A stretch of 64,000 nt of DNA from positions 558,001 to 622,000 of the forward strand of contig NZ_CVRB01000004.1 of assembly GCF_001048695.1 (NCBI RefSeq), given 5' to 3'. The first letter of the stretch is position 1, and each line of letters starts with the position of its first letter. The stretch is from Neobacillus massiliamazoniensis. Lineage in GTDB: Bacteria; Bacillota; Bacilli; Bacillales; Cytobacillaceae. The notes under the pieces were generated by a model, which was given only the letters and a program-made list of their open reading frames with translations, was not told the DNA's origin and made no database searches. Below are positions 37,449 to 47,711 of this stretch, in pieces. Position numbers and translations under genes: made by a program.

Positions 37449-39644
37449 TTAATTCATGATTCGGCGAACAGAATAAATATCCGGAATCTGTTTGATACGG
37501 TCGACTACTTTTTGCAGATGACTCACATTGTGAATTGCGATGGACATGATAATGGTCGCCATTTTATTACGGTCGGATTTTCCCGATACCGCTGATATAT
37601 TCGTTTTTGTTTCATTAACAGCTTGGAGAACCTCATTAAGTAATCCTCGTCGGTCATATCCGCTAATTTCAATGTCAACATTATATTCCTTCCGGTCATT
37701 TAAGGAAGTATCCCATTCGACAGGAATTAATCTTGACTTTGCATCACCAGAATCAATATTCGTACAGTCCGAGCGATGAACAGATACACCCCGTCCCTTA
37801 GTAATAAAACCAACGATTTCATCACCTGGAATCGGATTACAGCACTTGGACAGGCGGATCAGTAAATTATCAATACCGGCGACGCGAACCCCAGATTCCC
37901 GCTTTTTCGTGGATGGGAATGTTTTTAAATCGGTAACAGCATTCGTTATATTGGCAGACTGCTCCTGATCTCTTTTTTTGCGCCATTTCTCCGTTAAGCG
38001 GTTTGCCACTTGTAGTGCCGTAATGCCATTGTAGCCTACAGAGGCAAACAATTCCTCTTCATTGGAAAAATTAAACTTTTCGGCAACCTTTTTCATATTA
38101 TCCAAGGTCAAAATTTCTTTCGGTTCAAACTCCATATTGCGAATTTCTTTTTCAACAAGCTCTTTGCCTTTAATGATATTTTCATCACGGCGTTGCTTTT
38201 TAAAGAATGCACGTATTTTGTTTTTCGCCTGGGATGTTTGGGCAAGTTTCAGCCAATCCTGACTTGGGCCATAAGAATGTTTCGATGTTAAAATTTCGAT
38301 AATATCCCCTGTCTTAAGCCTATAGTCAAGCGTGACCATCTTCCCGTTTACTTTAGCACCAATCGTCTTATTGCCAATTTCCGAGTGAATTCGATAAGCA
38401 AAATCAATCGGGACAGAACCGGACGGCAGTTCAATGACATCCCCTTTTGGTGTAAATATAAATACCATATCGGAGAATAGGTCAATCTTTAAAGATTCCA
38501 TAAACTCCTCTGCATTTGCAGTATCATTTTGAAACTCAAGAATTTCCCTAAACCAAGTTAGTTTTTGTTCATAGGAAGTGCTGTCGCTTAGCAATTTCCC
38601 TTCTTTATAGGCCCAGTGGGCGGCAATCCCGAATTCGGCAATCTCGTGCATTTCAGAGGTTCTTATTTGGACCTCTAGTGGATCCCCTTTAGGGCCAATC
38701 ACTGTTGTATGCAGAGATTGATACATATTGGGCTTTGGCATCGCGATATAATCTTTGAATCGTCCAGGCATTGGCTTCCAGCAAGTATGAATAATCCCTA
38801 AAACGGCGTAGCAATCTTTAATGCTGTTGACCACAATCCTTACTGCTAGCAGATCATATATTTCACTAAACTGTTTATTTTGCAGGGCCATTTTGCGATA
38901 GATGCTATAGATGTGCTTTGGACGGCCAGAGATCTCCGCTTTAATTGAAACATCGTTCAACCGATCTTTAACTTCATCGATGACATCGTCTAAATATTGC
39001 TCCCTCTCAGCACGCTTCTTTTTCATTAAGTTGACAATCCGGTAATATTGCTGCGGATTTAAATACCTTAATGCTGTATCTTCTAATTCCCACTTAATTT
39101 TGGAAATACCAAGACGATGAGCCAATGGAGCAAAAATTTCAAGGGTTTCATTTGAAATTCGACGTTGTTTTTCGAAAGGTAAATGTTTGAGCGTCCGCAT
39201 ATTATGAAGGCGGTCGGCGAGTTTAATCAAAATAACGCGAATATCCTGAGCCATAGCCACAAACATCTTGCGGTGATTTTCGGCCTGTTGTTCCTCGTGT
39301 GATTTATATTTAATTTTTCCTAATTTCGTTACACCATCGACAAGCATAGCCACTTCGGCATTGAAAGATACTTCAATATCCTTTAAGGATACTGAAGTAT
39401 CTTCAACGACGTCGTGCAGAAAACCAGCGGCAACTGTTGCCGGATCCATTTCCAGGTCAGCCAGGATACCAGCTACCTGAATCGGATGAATGATATAAGG
39501 CTCGCCTGATTTTCTATATTGTTCACGATGAGCATGTTTAGCGAACTCGTAAGCCTTTTTAACCAGTTCAACATTTTCATCATTTAAATAAACTCTAGTC
39601 TTGTCGATGACTTGTTCGGCGGTTAGCACTTGATCGTTCGCCAT
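37449..39644 (-). CDS. relA: bifunctional (p)ppGpp synthetase/hydrolase Rel
   Basis: A 731-residue long Rel protein. The hydrolase HD domain (about 25-175) has HREQYRKSGEPYIIHPIQVA and FLHDVVEDT; the synthetase domain (about 215-345) has GRPKHIYSIYRKM and RFKDYIAMPKPNMYQSLHTT. TGS (about 390-455) follows, and an ACT domain ends the protein (about 655-731). HD residues are intact, so both activities are expected. I choose ATG 39644, with AAAGGTGA; an ATG 19 codons upstream lacks a site. It has its own promoter at 39735. Confidence 0.96.
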   Translation of the reverse strand: MANDQVLTAEQVIDKTRVYLNDENVELVKKAYEFAKHAHREQYRKSGEPYIIHPIQVAGILADLEMDPATVAAGFLHDVVEDTSVSLKDIEVSFNAEVAMLVDGVTKLGKIKYKSHEEQQAENHRKMFVAMAQDIRVILIKLADRLHNMRTLKHLPFEKQRRISNETLEIFAPLAHRLGISKIKWELEDTALRYLNPQQYYRIVNLMKKKRAEREQYLDDVIDEVKDRLNDVSIKAEISGRPKHIYSIYRKMALQNKQFSEIYDLLAVRIVVNSIKDCYAVLGIIHTCWKPMPGRFKDYIAMPKPNMYQSLHTTVIGPKGDPLEVQIRTSEMHEIAEFGIAAHWAYKEGKLLSDSTSYEQKLTWFREILEFQNDTANAEEFMESLKIDLFSDMVFIFTPKGDVIELPSGSVPIDFAYRIHSEIGNKTIGAKVNGKMVTLDYRLKTGDIIEILTSKHSYGPSQDWLKLAQTSQAKNKIRAFFKKQRRDENIIKGKELVEKEIRNMEFEPKEILTLDNMKKVAEKFNFSNEEELFASVGYNGITALQVANRLTEKWRKKRDQEQSANITNAVTDLKTFPSTKKRESGVRVAGIDNLLIRLSKCCNPIPGDEIVGFITKGRGVSVHRSDCTNIDSGDAKSRLIPVEWDTSLNDRKEYNVDIEISGYDRRGLLNEVLQAVNETKTNISAVSGKSDRNKMATIIMSIAIHNVSHLQKVVDRIKQIPDIYSVRRIMN

Positions 39645-39734
39645 AAAATCACCTTTAATCCCATATCTATTTTTTGTATAATTTAGGTAAATGTCATTCA
39701 TTCAAAAAGTTACTAAATTAGAATGATTGTTACT

Positions 39735-39763
39735 ATTATCGAAAAAAAAAGCCAAGATGTAAA
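39735..39763 (-). promoter_or_regulatory. sigma-A promoter of relA
   Basis: TTTACA and GATAAT with a 17-bp spacer (mostly a T tract) on the minus strand, about 90 bp ahead of the relA ATG. Confidence 0.6.
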
Positions 39764-39820
39764 GAGATTGAGAACCTTTTCATGAAAAAAATGTCGAGAA
39801 AAGGGAATTTTTTTTGAAAG

Positions 39821-40009
39821 CTTGTTAAACTTGCCTGTTGATTTGCGCTCTAGGCGCTTCGCTTTCCGCGGGCGTTCCGGGGAGCCTCCTCGGCGCTTAA
39901 GCGCCTGTGGGGTCTCCCCTGCCGCGTACTCCCGCAGGAGTCTCGCGCCTTCCGCTCCAATCAACAACGTTTCAAAAATCAACAATGACTTTTAACACAG
40001 CCTTTTTGA
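39821..40009. repeat. repeat family C, copy 1
   Basis: About 190 bp filling most of the relA-apt gap. Ends are inverted (CTGTTGATTTGCGCTC with CGCTCCAATCAACA), with outer TTAAACTTGCC and AACACAGCC sequences and a GC-rich hairpin-forming centre (GGCGCTTAAGCGCC). A related copy is at 54628. A 90-codon minus-strand frame through it is not a real gene. Confidence 0.72.
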
Positions 40010-40034
40010 AAAGAGCTAGATAATCATTATAAGA

Positions 40035-40066
40035 AGAGAGCACTCAGCTCGAATGAGTGCTCTCTT
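40035..40066 (-). terminator. terminator after apt
   Basis: AGAGAGCACTC pairs with GAGTGCTCTCT, followed by TCTTAT on the minus strand. Confidence 0.8.
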
Positions 40067-40072
40067 TCATGA

Positions 40073-40585
40073 TTAATAAGTCATTACTGTTAAGACATCA
40101 TACCCGTCTAGTTTCTTACGCCCATCGAGGTAACTCAAGTCAATTAGAAAGGCAATTCCTGCTACGACACCGCCAAGCTGCTCCACTAATTGAATAGTTG
40201 CTTCAATCGTGCCGCCTGTAGCCAATAAATCGTCGGTAATCAATACACGTTGTCCTGGTTTAATAGCATCTTTATGAATAGTTAAAACATCTTTTCCGTA
40301 TTCTAACCCATAGCTGACTTTAACGGTTTCACGTGGTAGCTTTCCTTCTTTACGGACTGGTGCAAATCCAACGCCAAGTGAATAGGCAACAGGACAACCA
40401 ATAATAAAGCCACGTGCCTCAGGTCCCACTACTAAATCAATTTGTTTATCCTTAGCATATGCAACAATCTGATCTGTGGCATACTTATATGCTTCACCAT
40501 TATTCATTAATGGGGTAATGTCTTTAAATTTTATCCCTGGTTTCGGATAATCTTCTACAATAGAAACAAATTTTTTTAAATCCAT
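40073..40585 (-). CDS. apt: adenine phosphoribosyltransferase
   Basis: A 170-residue type I phosphoribosyltransferase converting adenine and PRPP to AMP. The PRPP motif is [13 protein letters not shown] (about 119-131); [10 protein letters not shown] (about 56-65) and [11 protein letters not shown] are typical of Apt. The start ATG at 40585 lies inside the end of recJ (10-bp overlap), with GAGGAGGC upstream in recJ codons: translational coupling. A terminator follows. Confidence 0.96.
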   Translation of the reverse strand: MDLKKFVSIVEDYPKPGIKFKDITPLMNNGEAYKYATDQIVAYAKDKQIDLVVGPEARGFIIGCPVAYSLGVGFAPVRKEGKLPRETVKVSYGLEYGKDVLTIHKDAIKPGQRVLITDDLLATGGTIEATIQLVEQLGGVVAGIAFLIDLSYLDGRKKLDGYDVLTVMTY

Positions 40586-42939
40586 TCTGTTATTGCCTCC
40601 TCAATGTTAACCGACTCTTGAATCACTTGATCGAACCAGCTCTTTAATTCTTGATAGGAAGAAAACAATAAATCTCTTTCAAGATCGTATTGCTTCTGTT
40701 TTGCTTGGTACGTGCTTGAGTCAGTTAAATCACGCTTCTGAACTCCGGTTTTCAAAGTAATAAATCCATTGTTAATTGTAACAAATTCCAGCTCGGAAAA
40801 CACCTTTGACATGAAGTTAAGTGTTTCTACTGTCCAGCCGCGGTGTTTGGCTATTTCTCCCCCGTATCTATTAAGGTCAATCGGTCCTTTTTTTAACAAG
40901 AAAGCGTAAAACCATTTAAAATGCTCTCTTGTTGGAACAGTACTAAAAAAATCACTCGATTCTTTATAAAAATAGGCATAAATCCTTGCTGGCACTTGCC
41001 CCTTTACTAACTGGACAAGTATTTCTTCAGACGGCGGAAGGTCAACCAAAACCAAATTAGTCTGTTCGCAATTGAACGCTTTCGCCTGTTCCATATCCTC
41101 TATAAGAATGGTCTCCTCATTAAGCTGAGGGTTTATTTTTTCAAAATGGTTTTTATTGAAGAATATCCATTTCCGGTTTTCCTCTGGCACCATGTCCTTC
41201 ATTTTGCTATACTGCTTTACACCACGAAAATCAAATAATTGCCATGCCTCCACAGCAAGATCGTGAATAAAAATTTGGGGTTTACGTATATTGTTCCATT
41301 CATTAATGGATAATTCGCCGATTAAAGAAATTTTGGATGCTGGCGAAATATGATCACAAAGCGTGCCTAATCCAAAACCTACACCATCAAGATTCGCTCC
41401 ATTTTCTTTGAGCAATACTTTTAAATGGTTTTGGTCGCTGCCGATCTTTTTCATATTCGCTATATCCACATTATTAATTAAAACCTTTGGCTTAGGGTTG
41501 TCCATCCCAAAGGGGGCAAGTAAATTCATTTCGTCCAAAGCAGTTAAATTGATATCTTCCAGACGGAATTCACCGTCAAGCATGGTAACAGGAATAAAAT
41601 CCTCATCTGATATCTCCTCACCGGCTAAATCATTTAACCTCGTCCGAAGCTCTGAGACATCCTCTAGCTTTAATGTCATCCCGGCAGCCATTGGATGACC
41701 GCCAAAATGCGGCAAAATATCCCTACAAGTTGATAAGTTTTTAAAGAGGTCAAATCCGGCAATGCTTCGCGCCGAGCCCTTAGCTAATCCTTTAGCTTGA
41801 TCAAAGCTTAATACAATTGTAGGGCGAAAATATTTTTCAACAAGTCTTGAAGCGACAATTCCAATAACGCCGGCATTCCAACCTTCCTTGCCGATGACGA
41901 GAACTTTATTCGTTTCAATGGGATAATTTGTTTCCACTTCCTCGATTGCTTCAGCAGTAATCGAGTTAACGATCGCTTGTCTTTCTTTATTTAAGGATTC
42001 CATTTCTTCTGCAAGAATCTGTGCTTCTTCATGGTCTTCCGTTAGAATGAGCTGCACGGCCAGGTCTGCGTCCTCTAAGCGACCAACAGCATTTATTCTT
42101 GGAGCAAGAGAAAAACCAATCGTCTCTTCACTAATGGACATAAGATCGACGTCTGCTAATTTAAAAATAGCACGGAGACCTTTATTAGTTGTGATTTTTA
42201 GTTTTTCAAGACCCTTTTTTACGATTAAGCGATTTTCGCCTTTTAACGACACCAAATCTGCAATCGTCCCAATCACAGCAATTTCAAATAAATGCTCTGG
42301 AAGCTCTCCATATAGGGCATGAGCCAATTTAAACGCCACGCCTACACCCGCAAGGTCACGAAACGGATACTTGCTCTCCGGGAGCTTAGGATGAATAATG
42401 GCCAGTGCCTCCGGTAACACAGGACCTGGTTCATGATGATCTGTAATGATTAAATCCATCCCCAGTTCCTTTGCAATGGCTGCCTCATGTAAGGCAGCAA
42501 TGCCTGTGTCTACAGTAATAATTAATTTGATTCCATTTTCAGCTGCATGACGAAAGGCGTCCTCATTTGGTCCGTATCCTTCAGTAAATCGGTTAGGGAT
42601 ATAAAAGCCAACATTTGCTCCTAAATCACGAAGGGTAATCATTAACGTAGAGGTACTACTAACACCATCCGCATCATAATCCCCAAATATAAGAATAGGT
42701 TCATTTTTTTCAATGGCTTCACGTATTCGCTCTACTGCTACATCCATGCCATTAAGCAGGAATGGATCGTGAAATTGTTCCTTTCCAAATAAAAAATACC
42801 GTGCAGAATCAACGGTATTTAAGCCACGGTTGACGAGCAACGATGCAACGAGAGGAGTTATGTTCAATTCATTTACGAGAGTTTTAACGATTTCTTGATT
42901 GGATTCACGAACAATCCATCTTGTTTTCGACTTTAACAT
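40576..42939 (-). CDS. recJ: single-stranded-DNA-specific exonuclease RecJ
   Basis: A 787-residue RecJ. The DHH motifs are [13 protein letters not shown] (about 82-94), the DHHEPG region near 159 and VGVAFK; DHHA1 follows with [11 protein letters not shown] near 415. A long C-terminal extension (about 565-787) found in Bacillus RecJ is also present. It degrades single strands 5' to 3' in recombination and mismatch repair. ATG 42939 starts [10 protein letters not shown]; its ribosome-binding site GAGGGGTGA is close. It overlaps apt. Confidence 0.95.
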   Translation of the reverse strand: MLKSKTRWIVRESNQEIVKTLVNELNITPLVASLLVNRGLNTVDSARYFLFGKEQFHDPFLLNGMDVAVERIREAIEKNEPILIFGDYDADGVSSTSTLMITLRDLGANVGFYIPNRFTEGYGPNEDAFRHAAENGIKLIITVDTGIAALHEAAIAKELGMDLIITDHHEPGPVLPEALAIIHPKLPESKYPFRDLAGVGVAFKLAHALYGELPEHLFEIAVIGTIADLVSLKGENRLIVKKGLEKLKITTNKGLRAIFKLADVDLMSISEETIGFSLAPRINAVGRLEDADLAVQLILTEDHEEAQILAEEMESLNKERQAIVNSITAEAIEEVETNYPIETNKVLVIGKEGWNAGVIGIVASRLVEKYFRPTIVLSFDQAKGLAKGSARSIAGFDLFKNLSTCRDILPHFGGHPMAAGMTLKLEDVSELRTRLNDLAGEEISDEDFIPVTMLDGEFRLEDINLTALDEMNLLAPFGMDNPKPKVLINNVDIANMKKIGSDQNHLKVLLKENGANLDGVGFGLGTLCDHISPASKISLIGELSINEWNNIRKPQIFIHDLAVEAWQLFDFRGVKQYSKMKDMVPEENRKWIFFNKNHFEKINPQLNEETILIEDMEQAKAFNCEQTNLVLVDLPPSEEILVQLVKGQVPARIYAYFYKESSDFFSTVPTREHFKWFYAFLLKKGPIDLNRYGGEIAKHRGWTVETLNFMSKVFSELEFVTINNGFITLKTGVQKRDLTDSSTYQAKQKQYDLERDLLFSSYQELKSWFDQVIQESVNIEEAITEWI

Positions 42940-42991
42940 GCGTTCACCCCTCAGACTTTCTTATTATACAGGAGTGGCAGGCCTGTTTCAA

Positions 42992-43177
42992 TTAGAAAAG
43001 CGGAAGCGCCTTGGTCAGGCCCGACAAGTATAAGACGCTCCCAAAAAGAAGGCGCTTTTTGCCTTCGTTTTGGGAGTGGCTTATGACCTCGAGGGGCTAG
43101 GCGCTCCGCCGAAAAATTTACGTTTTTCGGCGTGCGATGTATCGCTTCCGAAGCTTACTCTTATGGTGCTGGACATA
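42992..43177 (-). repeat. composite repeat: family A arms with a family B insert
   Basis: Family A ends in inverted orientation (GCGGAAGCGCCTTGGTCAGG and TGACCTCGAGGGGCTAGGCG) enclose a different hairpin (CCAAAA...TTTTGG). This runs into a family B copy at 43078-43166 (GCCGAAAAATTTACGTTTTT, GCGATGTATCGCTTCCGAAG). It fills the recJ-secDF gap. Confidence 0.7.
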
Positions 43178-43217
43178 GAAAAGCGGAAGCGCCCATTAAT
43201 GGCACTTCCGCTTTTTT
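43178..43217 (-). terminator. terminator after secDF
   Basis: AAAGCGGAAGTGCC pairs with GGGCGCTTCCGCTTTT on the minus strand. Its sequence again resembles family A arms. Confidence 0.8.
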
Positions 43218-45484
43218 TATACTTGTGGTTGATCAGAATATTTTTTCTTTTCCTTAACGGTTTTAATGACACCTTTTTTCTTTAACTCTTTTGCTTTTAA
43301 CACAACCCATATCGAAGAAGCGACAAAGATCGATGAATAAACACCGACAATCAGTCCAACTAGCAATGCGATGGAGAAGTTCCGAATCGCAGAACTTCCG
43401 AATATTAACAGGGCAACAACAGTAACTAATACCATTAAAACAGTGTTTAAAGAGCGTGTTAAAGTTTGGTGGATACTCGTATTTACAATATCTGCGATAT
43501 CCTTAAATGTTTTAATCCGTTTTTTCTTCTGCATGTTTTCACGCATTCGGTCGAAGGTAACAATCGTATCATGGATTGAATAACCAACAATGGTTAACAC
43601 AGCAGCAATAAAGTTTATATCTACTTCTAATCTTGTAATACTGAAAAACGCAATCATAAAGAATGCATCATGCAGCATGGAAGCAATTGCAGCAATTGCC
43701 ATATGCATTTCAAAGCGGATTGATAAGTAAAGAATGATAAAAGCGGAAGCAATCAATAGCGAAATGACTGCATTTCTCGCCAGCTCTCTTCCGACCGTTG
43801 GAGAAACTGTACTTACGTTCGGTTCCGCTCCATATTCCTTCTTAAATTCTGTCTTTAAATGGGCAATTTCATCTTTCGATAAAACACCTTTCAAGCGTGC
43901 TGCACCTATATCGTTATTCTTTCCTTCAAGGGTAATATCATCTGTTTTCAGATGAAGCTTATCAAACGAATTCTGTAGCTGTGCTGTAGTAATCGGATTT
44001 TTAGACAAAACTTCAACCCGCGTACCGCTTGTAAAATCGATTGAAAGATTCAATCGGAAAACAAGTAAAACAACTAAACCAACTGCAAGTAAGACACCAG
44101 AAATAACAAAAAATTTATTTCTTAGCTTAACGAAATCAATTTTATCAAATTTTGTTGGCAAATCTAATGTATCGTAATTTTCTGAAAGATCTTTAATTTC
44201 GGACGATTTAACTCCAAACCAGCTTGCTTTTTTATTTAAGAAGCGACTGTGAACCCATAACCCGAGTAAAAACCTTGATCCATAAACAGCGGTTAAAAAG
44301 CTCATCACAACACTCAAAATAAGCATCGTTGCAAACCCTTTAACAGAGCTTGTCCCGAAATAGAATAAAACTCCAGCAGTTAAAATGGTATTTAAATTGG
44401 AGTCAAGAATAGCTGTAAACGCATGTTTTTCTCCAGCCTGGAATGCGGATTTAATGGACTTACCAACCTTAATCTCTTCTTTAATTCGTTCGTAAGTAAT
44501 AATGTTCGCATCTACCGCCATACCGACCCCCAGTATCAATGCCGCAATTCCCGGCAGTGTCAGGACGCCATTCATCCAGTGGAAAATTAACAAAATTAAA
44601 TAAATATAGATGCTTAATGAAACAACCGCAATAAATCCTGGGAAGCGGTAATAGACAAGCATGAACAGGTAAATAATGGCGATTCCAATGATCCCTGCCA
44701 AGATGGTTTCTTGTAATGCCTGCTGTCCAAATTTTGCACCAACAGAAGTAGAGTAGACTTCTTTAAGCTTAACCGGAAGCGACCCAGCATTTAAAAGAGA
44801 TGCCAGTGATTGCGCTTCTTGTACAGTGAAATTTCCGACGATGGAAACTGTATTTTGGTTAAATACTTGTTTTACGGTAGGTGCCGATAAAAATGCCGGA
44901 TTTGGTTTGCCAGCTTCACTTAAATAAGAGTCTTTTCCCTGTTGAAAATCAAGCCAGATAACAAGAACATTGCTTGGATATGGCATGCTAGAGATTTCTT
45001 TTGTTACATTGGCAAACTTACTGGCACTGTTCAATGTTAGAGTTACACTAGGCTTTCCATTCTCATCAAAGGTTTGCTTCGCTCCACCTTGTTTTAAATC
45101 CGTACCATCCATCATTAATTTGTCATTAACATCACGGAAGGAAAGATTTGCCTGTGTAGACAACATTTGGCGTGCTTTGTTTTGATCTGTAACTCCTGCA
45201 AGCTGTACGCGAATTCGGTTATTTCCTTCAATTTGGATGCTCGGTTCGCTTACGCCAAGAGCATTGACCCGTTTGTCAAGTGCTTTCGCAGTATCCGCCA
45301 ATACATTCTTATCAATTTTCTGTCCTGGTTTCGCTGGTTGAACCTCGTAAAGAACCTCAAATCCACCTTGCAGATCCAAACCAAGCTTAATATGTTTTAA
45401 GATATTTTGGGTAGTAACTCCCATTGTACTTCCTAATAACAAAATAATTAAAAAGAAAGCAACAATTCTACTGCGCTTTACCAT
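43217..45484 (-). CDS. secDF: fused protein translocase subunit SecDF
   Basis: A 755-residue fusion of SecD and SecF, the usual Bacillus form. Twelve membrane segments are expected: one at the N-terminus (about 7-27), five after the first large outside loop (about 255-430), then one near 465-485 and five after the second loop (about 600-735). Signatures are LGLDLQGGFEVLYE at 33-46 and DFTSGTRVEV in the SecF half. It pulls exported proteins using the proton gradient. It lies downstream of comN in the same direction. Confidence 0.96.
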   Translation of the reverse strand: MVKRSRIVAFFLIILLLGSTMGVTTQNILKHIKLGLDLQGGFEVLYEVQPAKPGQKIDKNVLADTAKALDKRVNALGVSEPSIQIEGNNRIRVQLAGVTDQNKARQMLSTQANLSFRDVNDKLMMDGTDLKQGGAKQTFDENGKPSVTLTLNSASKFANVTKEISSMPYPSNVLVIWLDFQQGKDSYLSEAGKPNPAFLSAPTVKQVFNQNTVSIVGNFTVQEAQSLASLLNAGSLPVKLKEVYSTSVGAKFGQQALQETILAGIIGIAIIYLFMLVYYRFPGFIAVVSLSIYIYLILLIFHWMNGVLTLPGIAALILGVGMAVDANIITYERIKEEIKVGKSIKSAFQAGEKHAFTAILDSNLNTILTAGVLFYFGTSSVKGFATMLILSVVMSFLTAVYGSRFLLGLWVHSRFLNKKASWFGVKSSEIKDLSENYDTLDLPTKFDKIDFVKLRNKFFVISGVLLAVGLVVLLVFRLNLSIDFTSGTRVEVLSKNPITTAQLQNSFDKLHLKTDDITLEGKNNDIGAARLKGVLSKDEIAHLKTEFKKEYGAEPNVSTVSPTVGRELARNAVISLLIASAFIILYLSIRFEMHMAIAAIASMLHDAFFMIAFFSITRLEVDINFIAAVLTIVGYSIHDTIVTFDRMRENMQKKKRIKTFKDIADIVNTSIHQTLTRSLNTVLMVLVTVVALLIFGSSAIRNFSIALLVGLIVGVYSSIFVASSIWVVLKAKELKKKGVIKTVKEKKKYSDQPQV

Positions 45485-45622
45485 TATGTATTGATCCTCC
45501 TAGTCATAAGCCAAAGCACTTTTACGTACAAGCCTTATAAAAAAATAATAATAAAGTTCCTATAACCATTATGAAATAAGTTAGAAGTGCTGTCAATTTA
45601 CTTAAAATAGGCCCCTGAAACC

Positions 45623-45922
45623 TTATTTTAAAAGCTCTTTCAGTTCATTTTCATCAGCAAATGAGAATTCAATTGTTTTATATGACTCAATCGTTGTGAA
45701 GCTCATAAAATCACTAGCCTTAACAGAAAGAATATCTTGAACGATTTCAAACAAGTTGACATCATCCTTCGCTTTTTTCCACTTTTTTTTCATTAGAAAT
45801 TCCCAAAGACTATCTTCAGAAACGGAATGAAGCCCAAGCAAACGGAATTCTTCTAGTTTACTTTGTAATGCAGGTTGTACCTTTGTTCGAAAATTTGAGT
45901 AATCGTAGCCATCTTCCATCAT
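45623..45922 (-). CDS. comN: post-transcriptional regulator ComN (YrzD)
   Basis: A 99-residue protein (starts MMEDGYDYSNFRTKVQPALQ) containing the ComN core VSEDSLWEFLMKKKWKK and VQDILSVKASDFMSF. In B. subtilis ComN acts post-transcriptionally on comE mRNA and locates to division sites. ATG 45922 has AGGAGGCAATC. It lies divergently from spoVB and upstream of secDF as in other Bacillus. Confidence 0.85.
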   Translation of the reverse strand: MMEDGYDYSNFRTKVQPALQSKLEEFRLLGLHSVSEDSLWEFLMKKKWKKAKDDVNLFEIVQDILSVKASDFMSFTTIESYKTIEFSFADENELKELLK

Positions 45923-46053
45923 GATTGCCTCCTTTAAGATATCCTATCCCCTAAATCGTTTAAATCCTACCTCTCTTTGTCATGCTTTGTCCACCCTCTT
46001 GCATATAGTTAATTGTATATGAATTCTGCTTTTTTGAGAAGGTGGGAAGACGA

Positions 46054-47598
46054 ATGTCTAAGTTTTTAAAGGGTACTTTTATCCTTTTAGTCGCAGGACT
46101 TATTACAAGAGTCCTTGGATTTATAAATCGAATTGTAATTGCAAGGAGTATTGGTGAAGAAGGCGTTGGCTTATACATGATGGCTTTTCCTACATTCATA
46201 CTCGTTGTAACGATTACCCAGCTAGGGCTGCCAGTGGCTATATCGAAAAATATAGCGGAAGCAGAAGCGAAAGGAAACTTTGCAGAAATAAAAAAAATTC
46301 TAGTCGTTTCACTGGCAACAACCATTTCGCTCTCAATTATTTTTACTCCAGCACTCATTTTCCTAGCACCATACCTATCCAAAACCCTTTTTACCGACCC
46401 GAGAACATATTATCCTTTAGTGGCCATTGCTCCGGTTATTCCCGTTATTGCTATTTCATCCGTGTTAAGAGGGTACTTTCAAGGGAGGCAAAATATGCGC
46501 CCGGCTGCCAACTCGCAAATACTTGAGCAGTTGGTTCGAATCACCTTAATCGCGGTTATGACAAGGACGTTCATCCCTTATGGTGTTGAATATGCCGCAG
46601 CTGCTGCAATGGTGGCGTCAATTTTAGGTGAACTTATTTCCCTCTTTTACCTCATGACGTCATTTAAATTAAAAAAACGCTTTAAGTTGCGAAAGAATTT
46701 TTTTCAATTTGTCAAAAGCGGGAAAAATACCTTTATTAGTTTGATGGATATTGCGATACCAACATTGGGAAGCAGACTTATTGGTTCCGTTGCCTGGTTC
46801 TTTGAACCGATCGTAGTTGCACATAGCTTAGCTATTGCAGGTGTTGCTGCAGTCACAGCGACCAAACTATATGGTTCATTAACAGGCTATGCCCTGCCGC
46901 TGTTAATGCTGCCATCATTTGTAACATATAGTTTAGCAACATCTCTTGTCCCCGCTATCAGTGAAGCCAATTCGCGGAATAACCATAAATTAATTGAATA
47001 CCGGCTCCAGCAAGCACTCAGATTTGCCTTTTTAACCGGAGGACTTTCAGTCATTGTCCTTTATGTATTAGCTGACCCACTTATGCAGCTTATGTATGGC
47101 TCTACAAACGGAGCCTACTTTATCCGCTTAATGGCGCCTTTTTTTCTCTTTTATTACTATCAAGGTCCATTGCAGGCCGTTTTGCAGGCGTTAAACCTTG
47201 CAAGAGCAGCAATGATCAACAGTTTGATTGGTGCCGTTGTCAAAACGGTCGTGATTTTTTTACTCGCCTCACAACCCTCCTTTGGGATTACCGGAGCAGC
47301 GTTAGGAATAATGGTCGGATTTGTCCTTGTGACGATCCTCCATTTTGCAACAGTATTAAAGAAAATCTCTTTTTCTTTTATCATTCGCGATTACGTGAAG
47401 ACATTTATAGTAATGGGAGCATCTGGCTGGCTCGGTTACTGGTTAATGGAAAACATTCTTCTCAATGAACATTTAACTGTGAGAGTATTAAGCTCTTTAG
47501 CTGGAATGTCCATTTCTTATATCGTTTTACTGATCTTATTCGGTCTGCTTAATCAAGATGATCTAAAAAGAATTCCTTTTATCCGCAATCTTACATAA
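46054..47598 (+). CDS. spoVB: stage V sporulation protein B (MOP-family flippase)
   Basis: A 514-residue polysaccharide-type flippase with about 14 membrane segments. It begins MSKFLKGTFILLVAGLITRV; LGFINRIVIARSIGEEGVGLY and QLGLPVAISKNIAEAEAKGN are the family N-terminus. SpoVB is needed for spore cortex synthesis and is thought to move lipid-linked precursors. The ATG at 46054 fits AAGGTGG; a GTG four codons upstream is too close. It converges with the DUF421 gene. Confidence 0.92.
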   Translation: MSKFLKGTFILLVAGLITRVLGFINRIVIARSIGEEGVGLYMMAFPTFILVVTITQLGLPVAISKNIAEAEAKGNFAEIKKILVVSLATTISLSIIFTPALIFLAPYLSKTLFTDPRTYYPLVAIAPVIPVIAISSVLRGYFQGRQNMRPAANSQILEQLVRITLIAVMTRTFIPYGVEYAAAAAMVASILGELISLFYLMTSFKLKKRFKLRKNFFQFVKSGKNTFISLMDIAIPTLGSRLIGSVAWFFEPIVVAHSLAIAGVAAVTATKLYGSLTGYALPLLMLPSFVTYSLATSLVPAISEANSRNNHKLIEYRLQQALRFAFLTGGLSVIVLYVLADPLMQLMYGSTNGAYFIRLMAPFFLFYYYQGPLQAVLQALNLARAAMINSLIGAVVKTVVIFLLASQPSFGITGAALGIMVGFVLVTILHFATVLKKISFSFIIRDYVKTFIVMGASGWLGYWLMENILLNEHLTVRVLSSLAGMSISYIVLLILFGLLNQDDLKRIPFIRNLT

Positions 47599-47654
47599 TC
47601 ACGCGGGTCTTTTGATGTCTATGTTGAACAGTTTATCGAAATAATAGTTATGTT

Positions 47655-47707
47655 TTTGAAAAAGAGGATGTCCTAAAGCAAAGTGTCAAACCCTTTTGGG
47701 CACCCTC
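47655..47707 (-). terminator. terminator after the DUF421 gene
   Basis: GAGGGTGCCCAAAA pairs with TTTAGGACATCCTC and is followed by TTTTT on the minus strand. The GAGGATGTCC end matches that of the large mccB terminator at 2181. Confidence 0.65.
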
Positions 47708-47711
47708 CCCA

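Noticed and set aside
39713..39985. 90-codon minus-strand frame between relA and apt
   Set aside because: It translates the family C repeat and the relA promoter region; no start signal.
46000..46053. Sigma-E promoter ahead of spoVB
   Set aside because: TGCATATAG and GTATATGAAT resemble parts of the pattern but spacing and -10 match poorly.
45960..46382. 140-codon minus-strand frame
   Set aside because: Antisense to the 5' part of spoVB; serine/threonine/isoleucine-rich shadow composition and no ribosome-binding site.
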